From NCBI GenBank assembly GCA_036971715.1, contig JAVHJL010000001.1, positions 558,001-622,000 of the forward strand: a stretch of 64,000 bases of DNA, in the 5' to 3' direction. The notes below the pieces were generated by a model that made no database searches, was not told the origin of the DNA, and was given only the letters and a program-made list of their open reading frames with translations. Numbering within the stretch: position 1 is the first letter of the stretch; each line of letters starts with the position of its first letter. A program made the translations under genes and the position numbers. This stretch comes from Arthrobotrys musiformis. Taxonomy: Eukaryota; Ascomycota; Orbiliomycetes; Orbiliales; Orbiliaceae. Shown here in pieces: positions 57,869 through 64,000 of the stretch.

Positions 57869-58944
57869 ACGACGGTATTGGCGGACGGACTTCCCATGTG
57901 GTATTCATTGTTATGAGACATGTACACATTATTACCAAATATGCAGCTATTAGCCTCGATGTATATACGTGCATACTCAATTGTCTCATGACTTTCTTTA
58001 CCCAAAAGTTAACCTCGCCACAGTCAGAGCGTGGGGCCGTTGATTGAAACCCGAAGAGCTAGCTCTTTTCTTTTCCCCAGAGTCCCATGCTTGAATTTTC
58101 GGTCTGAAACCTTCCCCGCACTTCGTCTCGATGGGAAACTTTGTAGGCGACCAAGCCTCATACATGTGATGTAGGGTGACAGCGTAGTTTAATTTTTTTT
58201 CATTTCGATATAACCAGGAAATATCATGCCGCCCGGTGCCTGTATGTGCTTCGTGTTTGACAAACTGCTGCGGCGGACTGCCAATTCTTCCGTCAAGTCA
58301 CACCACAGTAACAGCGAGTTCACACCATCCCCGCATTTGCCACGGTCGTTCGAGCGTAGTATAATACAAGACGGTTCTTTGATATGTGGCAAGAATATCA
58401 CTCACAGGATGCATTCCCGTGGGAAAAAGAGTTTTTTGAGGGGAATGACCTGTATCGTTAGATCGCATCTCGTAAGAAGAAGAAGCTTCAAATTGGTCGT
58501 TTCATGCCTATTAGAGCGCAAAAGGGTCTATTTGCCTTCGATATTATGGAAATAAATGCATAAGTATTATTAAGATCGGAAATATTGCGAGGACGGAGGT
58601 CGCCTCTGCCATGCGCTTTACTTTAGCCTCAAAGAAACATTTAGGGTTTTGGTCTCTGCCTACAGTACGTGTACTAGGAATATGGTTTTGATTGATGGAG
58701 GGTAAAATATGGTAAAGTATAGGGATTATTCGCGCCTCCAAAGTATGCCTGCTAAACCAGAGTGGTATTGACGGCAAACATTATACATATAGTTACCACG
58801 GGAAAACATCTTGGAATAGCTATCTGGTACCAGCGACGTCAGCTCTGATACCATGCGGCGGGTGGGAATATTCGAACCACTTATGAATATGCTGTAGTTG
58901 GGATAAATATTCCAACTCGATATCTACCTAAGGGCTTGAGTTCC
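57869..58944. other. Convergent intergenic, 1.08 kb
   Basis: 3' flanks of EBP and the hydrolase. No gene seen. Confidence 0.5.
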
Positions 58945-59910
58945 CTAATCGCTCGATTGTATCCCCAAGGTGTTCGTGAGGAACTCCTTGATATGGTCTA
59001 TCTCCTCGGGAATCTTATACCAATGCCCCAGATCATCGTAGCCCTCCCACGTAACCTTAAATCCTAGTCCCTTCAGTGCATCTCTAGCTTGTTCTCCAAG
59101 TCTAAATTGAACCTTCTCATCCAGAGCCCCATGGCCAAGGAAGACTGGAGTCTGTAGTACCTCTAGCCGATCGTCGTCTGATATTGGGAAGGATATATTG
59201 TCCTTCAGGAATCCAATAGCCTCCATGGTAGGATTTTTTGCTCTCTCTCCCTCATTACCGTTGCTCTCGTCACTTTTTTCGAAAAAACCAGGGCTTTCTT
59301 CATCGTCGAGTGTCTCAAACATATCATCTCCAGGGTCACCTTCGCTCAGTGATATTCCCAGGCAGCCTTCCACATACTTAGCGAATGGTAACCACCCACA
59401 CATCCCAATGTACCCCCCAATCCGGCGTTTATAACAAAGCATGGCGTATAAAGACGCCGCACACCCCTGACTTAACCCACCAACCACAATCCTCTCCGCC
59501 GGGATCCCACTCCTAATCTCTTCTTCAATTAAGGTATGTACTAACTCCGTCGTCTCCTGCAAGCCGTCAACTTGCAAATGCTCACGATAGCTTTGGTTAT
59601 TGATATCGTATATATCGAACCACTGATTTATGGGTATCCGTTTGAATAGAACGGCGCGTCGTTTTTTTGCTGTTGGGAATATCCATTTTGCGAAGGGGAG
59701 GGTGGTTTGAAGGGTTGCGCCGGTCGAAGTTGGGGAGGTTATGAATTCGGTGCCGAATTTTGGACCGTTGCTGCCGCGGCCGTGGAGGAGGATTATTGTG
59801 TGGGTGTGGGGGGTGGTTGGGGTTACGATGAAGGGATTTGGGTATTTGACTTGTTCTGGTGGGGTGGTGCCCGCGAGAGTATCTGTTTCTGATGGAGTTT
59901 CCGGATCCAT
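58945..59910 (-). CDS. Phospholipase/carboxylesterase (acyl-protein-thioesterase-like)
   Basis: A single exon of 321 residues, ATG at 59910. Alpha/beta-hydrolase features: HTIILLHGRGSNGPKFG (oxyanion region), GGLSQGCAASLYAML with nucleophile Ser in G-x-S-x-G, a Glu/Asp-rich insertion (residues about 210-240), then LGHGALDEKVQFRLG with the acid Asp and YDDLGHWYKIPEEID with the catalytic His. The insertion and the RVPINQWFDIYDI-type loop are those of the longer fungal branch, rather than the compact Apt1. Acyl-thioesterase or small-ester hydrolase activity is likely; the substrate is unknown. Confidence 0.88.
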   Translation of the reverse strand: MDPETPSETDTLAGTTPPEQVKYPNPFIVTPTTPHTHTIILLHGRGSNGPKFGTEFITSPTSTGATLQTTLPFAKWIFPTAKKRRAVLFKRIPINQWFDIYDINNQSYREHLQVDGLQETTELVHTLIEEEIRSGIPAERIVVGGLSQGCAASLYAMLCYKRRIGGYIGMCGWLPFAKYVEGCLGISLSEGDPGDDMFETLDDEESPGFFEKSDESNGNEGERAKNPTMEAIGFLKDNISFPISDDDRLEVLQTPVFLGHGALDEKVQFRLGEQARDALKGLGFKVTWEGYDDLGHWYKIPEEIDHIKEFLTNTLGIQSSD

Positions 59911-60713
59911 GGTTGGGAATGAGATTTTTAAGTGAGTGAAGAGGGCGTTGGGGATATTTCCCTAGATCCTATCGTTGGATCATATATATATTCCATGCAT
60001 CTAAGCTGTGAAATCGAGCTGTGCCGTAAGAAATACATTCGATATGATTCATTCGTTTAGGGTATTGTGCATATGCGAGGCGGGCTCTCATTGGTCGGAG
60101 AACTACTTAGTCATGCCATGGCACCCGCCTACTGTATAGCTAACCTATGGGGTCGGATTTGCTACTAGAGCTAAATAGAACGTTGATATATTATGGTATA
60201 TGGTAAAGCTACAATTGTAATTTATTATTTTGGGTTAGCTTCGGGATCAAGAATATTAATACGATCGAACGTCGTCCGCAATCGGGCCCGAGAATAGTCT
60301 CAGGCGAGTGCAAAGTAGATTTACGAATCGAAATGACAGTGCCGTTTAACTACACTCCGAGATTAACATGTACTTGAGTTTGGAGAACATCTGAACATAT
60401 AACTATTCTAGTTTATTGTGCTGAGCTCATAGATGCGTTTACAAAATACTTGTTATTTTGTGAACCTTCACAACTTCCAACCACCTCCCCATCGACTACC
60501 CCCATATAGTAGTCACCTTCCACCCTTAGCCCAAAGAACCTTCACAAACATCCTCCTAATCATTAATCCATCACTAAAACCATCTGAGGTGTGTTAAATC
60601 TGTTACTTAAGGCTGATAGACTCTATCCGCCAATATCTACCCCCCGTTACTCCAGCATACATACACTAACCTCTGGCCATCATTTCATACCACCAAACAA
60701 AATAACTACCAAA
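59911..60713. other. Intergenic, 0.8 kb
   Basis: Divergent promoter region of the hydrolase and the small basic protein; nothing recognised. Confidence 0.5.
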
Positions 60714-61234
60714 ATGCCATTCCTGGTAGACTTAACCGCATTCTGTGCTCGCCACCGAAAGATGGGGAAGCCCGCTGTCTTGAAGAAATTCAAGCAGCAC
60801 CTTTACCAGGCCGGCCAGGTCCATTCGCTCTTAGAGCTTCGTGTAAGGCTTGCCGTTACACCCTGCTTACGCAATCCTTTGCATATGCGTTTCTTGAAAA
60901 GATGCTTATTGTTGTTACATGTCTATAGAAACAAAACCATGGTCGCTATGGGAAAGTTATAGCGGCCATGTGGCCAGATAATCCGGCCTCGAGAAAGAAG
61001 AAGGTCGGGCAGGGCCTGACCCGGCGATCAGAGGTTAAAGGTATCCCCAAGCACGTGGGGATTACCACTAGGAGAAAGAACCGTAAGAGGAGGAGTCGAG
61101 GCGCAGGAGCCAGAATGGCTCCGGTCAGCGCCTTCGGGGTCATCGACCCAATTATCCTCGAATTGAGCGAGGAAATGGCGAAGTTAGTCCTCGAGGACGA
61201 GGACGACTTCATGGAGCTGTGCATGGACTTTTAG
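60714..61234 (+). CDS. Small basic protein, 144 aa, unknown
   Basis: Exons 60714-60842 and 60929-61234 join in phase 0 (GTAAGG donor, CTATAG acceptor). The product reads MPFLVDLTAFCARHRKMGKP..., continues through LLELRKQNHGRYGKVIAAMWPDNP, then a strongly basic stretch (TTRRKNRKRRSRGAG) and an acidic end (LVLEDEDDFMELCMDF). The basic patch fits nucleic-acid binding or nuclear import. I recognise no family. A shorter alternative would begin at ATG 60968 without the first exon. Confidence 0.55.
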
Positions 61235-61967
61235 GTCCTGTTGGATAAACTGCGTTGCGAGATAGCATCGGGACTTGTTCAACACAAGTCTGGATTTCTC
61301 ACTCTTTTTAAACCATTGCTTAGGATAACATGCTTATGAATAAAAGTTCAAGAGCGGGTGGGTACTGACAAGTTGCAAAGGAAAATATCATTGGGTCGTC
61401 CCGTAAATACTTTATCATGGTTTTTTGAGGACTCTGGCTCTAGTAATTAAAGTTACGTAGCATGTATACGTAGGCTAACACATGAAGACACAAGCCTGTT
61501 CGAAGGCGTGCACAACCATGCTAAGTTAACACTGGTGTGCATGCTATTTCACCATTATATACGTTTTGCTAGCGCCAGGGAGGGACAACTAATTGCAAAT
61601 TAAGAGATGCATTCATAAATGTCCTAATATCTTTGAAATTCATGAATAGAATAATATCAACTGTTACCCTTTTCAAAGCTGTTTTAAGATGCGAGTGGTC
61701 TATATATACCTAGGTATATACCTGGATACAGGATAATCTTTAAACTTATGTTTATTTTGGCTGTGCTCGGAGCCAGCCTTTGCTTATAGTCCCGTGATGT
61801 AATATATAATAGGTAAAAAATGACCGAGGTAGGTATTTTATATACAAGTAAAATTAATTATAAGAACACCCGGGCTCCATCATAACCACATGTCTAGGTC
61901 GATGTCCTCAGATCTGCCAGATGTGTCTAGATTTGAGGCTGCCCCTAGGCGTCTATAGCGTGCTATC
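61235..61967. other. Intergenic, 0.73 kb
   Basis: AT-rich; holds one perfect 18-bp palindrome at 61703-61720. No gene seen. Confidence 0.5.
61703..61720. repeat. Perfect 18-bp AT-rich palindrome
   Basis: TATATACCTAGGTATATA is its own reverse complement; it lies between convergent genes and has no evident role. Confidence 0.75.
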
Positions 61968-63154
61968 TCAAAAATCCGTGTGTTTCGTTTCCCAAGTACC
62001 ACCCAGTCCGTAACATCCCCATCCCATATCCTTAGCCAAAGGGCATAATCCGTCGAACTTTGAATCGTCTCCGATTGGCCATTTTAACCCTTTCCTTACT
62101 AGCTCCCCGCGGATATAAAGAACGGTTTCTCCGACGCCGTCCAGGCGTACTAAACTATCGGCTGAAGTTCCTTTAACAATTTGTGACATTGGCCTAGGCC
62201 AAACCTTTAACGGTTTTCGATTTTGATCTAAGGGAGCTGTTAGAAGATGTAGAATAGAAGAGTGTAGGGTTAGGTGATAGTAAACTGAGCGGGTGATAGT
62301 GGATTTTTACCTTCTTGCCATTTCCTCATCTCTCTCTCGCTCGGGCCGGTGTACGCATTTCTCGCCAGATCTCTATAACTCCTTTCACGGCACAGAACTG
62401 TCACGATTCCTAATGGTAACAATTTTGCCCTTTTCTTCTTAGGTACGTTCGGAACTTGGAACCGGTCGATGCTGCTTTTCGCAACTCTGTAAAACCGCTG
62501 GAATAGTCCCTCCGGAAGCTCGAAGATATCGGGATCGATCCAAATAACGTGTTCTTGCTCCTTGAACAGCTCGCCCATAAGCGCGTTTCGTGGTTGAAAC
62601 GACCTCCCCGTGGGATCCGAGCCCACTTTGAACTCTGTGTCTGGTGCGTATATAATCTCGACAGAAGCAACTGGGATATCCTTCCCGAGCAGGATAGTAT
62701 TATACCGCATGAGAGCTGCCAGGTCAGAGGTCAGAAGACCAATTGATATATCCTGCGGCGGTATCTGCTGCCGAGTTACTATATCCAGAAAACTCAGGAA
62801 GCTACGATCGGCTTCAACTTCATTCCGGCCCCAGGATTGATCATCATCTGTTGCAGTTAGAATCAACGTCGACGGTAGGTGCTTCGCATTATGATACTTT
62901 GTTATAAAAGTATGTTTTTGAAAATTGGAACCTGCGAGTTCGTTGACTATATGTTCGGTTTTCCGATGTGGTACCTGATTGACGGGGCTCGAATCGGATG
63001 AACCGGACGCCGATTGATGCGATAAGGTGGATATCCCGCCTATTACCGCTTGAGCAGCGAATGGGTTCAGGAACGACGACCCAAGGGTTACGAGGATCAG
63101 TGTTGAAAGTATAAAAACACTCCTCCGCTGTGGCGAAGGTGCGTTATACGCCAT
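61968..63154 (-). CDS. Anp1-family (GT62) mannosyltransferase-like protein
   Basis: Exons 62311-63154 and 61968-62227 (intron 83 bp) join to 367 residues from ATG 63154. Residues 10-30 (SVFILSTLILVTLGSSFLNPF) form a type II membrane anchor as in Golgi Mnn9/Anp1/Van1 proteins. Family blocks: TLILTATDDDQSWGRN, SIGLLTSD, QPRNALMGELFKEQEHVIWIDPDI with the D-x-D-like metal site, and, in the second exon, LVRLDGVGETVLYIRGELVRKGLKWP and GLCPLAKDMGWGCYGLGG. These add alpha-1,6-mannose to N-glycan outer chains. ATG 63208 gives an 18-residue longer hydrophobic start; farther upstream the frame lacks an ATG. This is a diverged member; exact linkage is unknown. Confidence 0.8.
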
Positions 63155-64000
63155 CCTTGCGGTCCAAAATATCGCTGTGAGTAACACAACCGACAAAAGT
63201 GATAACATGTAGACCCCTTCGACTCCGGCAAGTACTTTATAGGCCAGGTGCTGGGCGCAAAGGTAGGCGAGACTCTCGGGGTTGGCGGGTACAAAGAAGC
63301 GCGATTGTGGCGGTGGACTTGCAGATCGAAACTTGCGCTTATAGCCTGATTGTATTTTAAAACAATAACCTTGAGACGAGAGGCGTCGACCAGGACGGTT
63401 AATAATAATGTATATGAAGTGCAATGAGAGTATAGTATCCGTTTTCGGCTGTTTGAATCTATAGAGTTGGGACCAGAAGTATCGAAAAGAAAGACACGCA
63501 ACTGGAGACGAAGTCCAAGTCGATGAGAGGGAACTCGAACTGACGATTCGACGTTGAAAGAAAGATTGAGATTCCAAGTTCTTACCAGGAATTAATTGGG
63601 GGAACGTCGTACCACTCTCTCGAAATCAATTCCGTGCAGCATGCTTGCGACAGTTGCAATGTTATACAACAGTCTGGCATGTATAGTAAGGATAAAATGG
63701 CTATATATTCTCCCAGTCAGGAGGATACGATGAAATACCCTAGGGTATCCAACATAATTATCTTGGCTCGGTTTGTTGGAATGAACGTAGCCTCTAGTTT
63801 ACCATATAAGGGAGGTTTGGAGCTAAATGTTGGATGTTAACTGTTGGATGCCGATAGTGGTTGAATAATAGCTCCAAACGGAATTCGAAAGATTTAGGGT
63901 TGGTTGGCGAACATCGCTTATTCAACTTGGCACGAGAGCTTCCAGGGAAGAGCGAAGATGTTCAATGTAACGGCAGTTGAGTTTACTCAGCCCTGCTTTT
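63155..64000. other. Right-end region, 0.85 kb
   Basis: Promoter of the Anp1-like gene. An ATG at 63957 begins a frame open to the window edge, which could be the start of a further gene but is too short to judge. Confidence 0.4.

Noticed and set aside
1..64000. CRISPR arrays, insertion sequences, complete transposons
   Set aside because: None found by reading; this is eukaryotic DNA and no transposase or reverse-transcriptase ORF is present.

Overview
The window is a nuclear segment of a filamentous ascomycete (Pezizomycotina). Most genes are split by short introns of 46-160 bp with GT...AG ends and CTAAC/CTGAC-like branch points. Recognisable products are typically fungal: the FET3/FTR1 iron pair, a PTH11/rhodopsin-type membrane protein, an Anp1-family mannosyltransferase, LEU4 and DBP6. 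Many lineage-specific secreted or low-complexity proteins fit a basal class such as Orbiliomycetes or Pezizomycetes, but the class is a guess. All exon joins were made by eye from frame and splice signals; I ran no alignments.

Layout. 1-70 is the 3' end of a cut gene, followed by a 2.9 kb gene-poor stretch. 2959-7441 holds two adjacent uncharacterised genes, each with a TATA-like box; the second carries an in-frame TAG. 8.4-15.7 kb holds a small hydrophobic ORF, LEU4, a secreted protein with an in-frame TAA, and a rhodopsin-type seven-helix protein. 15.9-20.8 kb holds two uncharacterised minus-strand genes, one acidic with a Cys/His-rich head and one with an AT-hook. 21.4-25.3 kb holds the divergent SPT14 (GPI anchor) and DBP6 (ribosome biogenesis) genes. 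25.5-31.6 kb holds divergent FET3 and FTR1, with four exact ATCWGATAA iron-repressor sites between them. 32.2-38.5 kb is an accessory block: three paralogues of an undescribed secreted family and a broken secreted-protein gene. 40.3-49.9 kb holds PAP1, a carnosine-N-methyltransferase-like gene, a DYW-like deaminase candidate and tRNA-Ser(GCT). 50.4-54.4 kb holds an unknown gene, a Ych1/rhodanese gene and a fourth copy of the secreted family. 55-64 kb holds a GFO/IDH/MocA oxidoreductase, a sterol isomerase (EBP), an acyl-protein-thioesterase-like hydrolase, a small basic protein and the Anp1-type glycosyltransferase.

How genes relate. FET3 and FTR1 form one high-affinity iron-uptake unit under a shared control region. 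SPT14 and the Anp1 protein both serve secretory-pathway glycosylation. The secreted family (copies at 32.2, 33.7, 35.5 and 53.4 kb) is the best candidate for something undescribed: the copies share a signal peptide, one phase-1 intron at the same place, a cysteine before a YY motif, an EIH...C motif and a C-terminal PxSxRxxS-like end. Three lineage-specific genes carry in-frame stops followed by coding-looking sequence.
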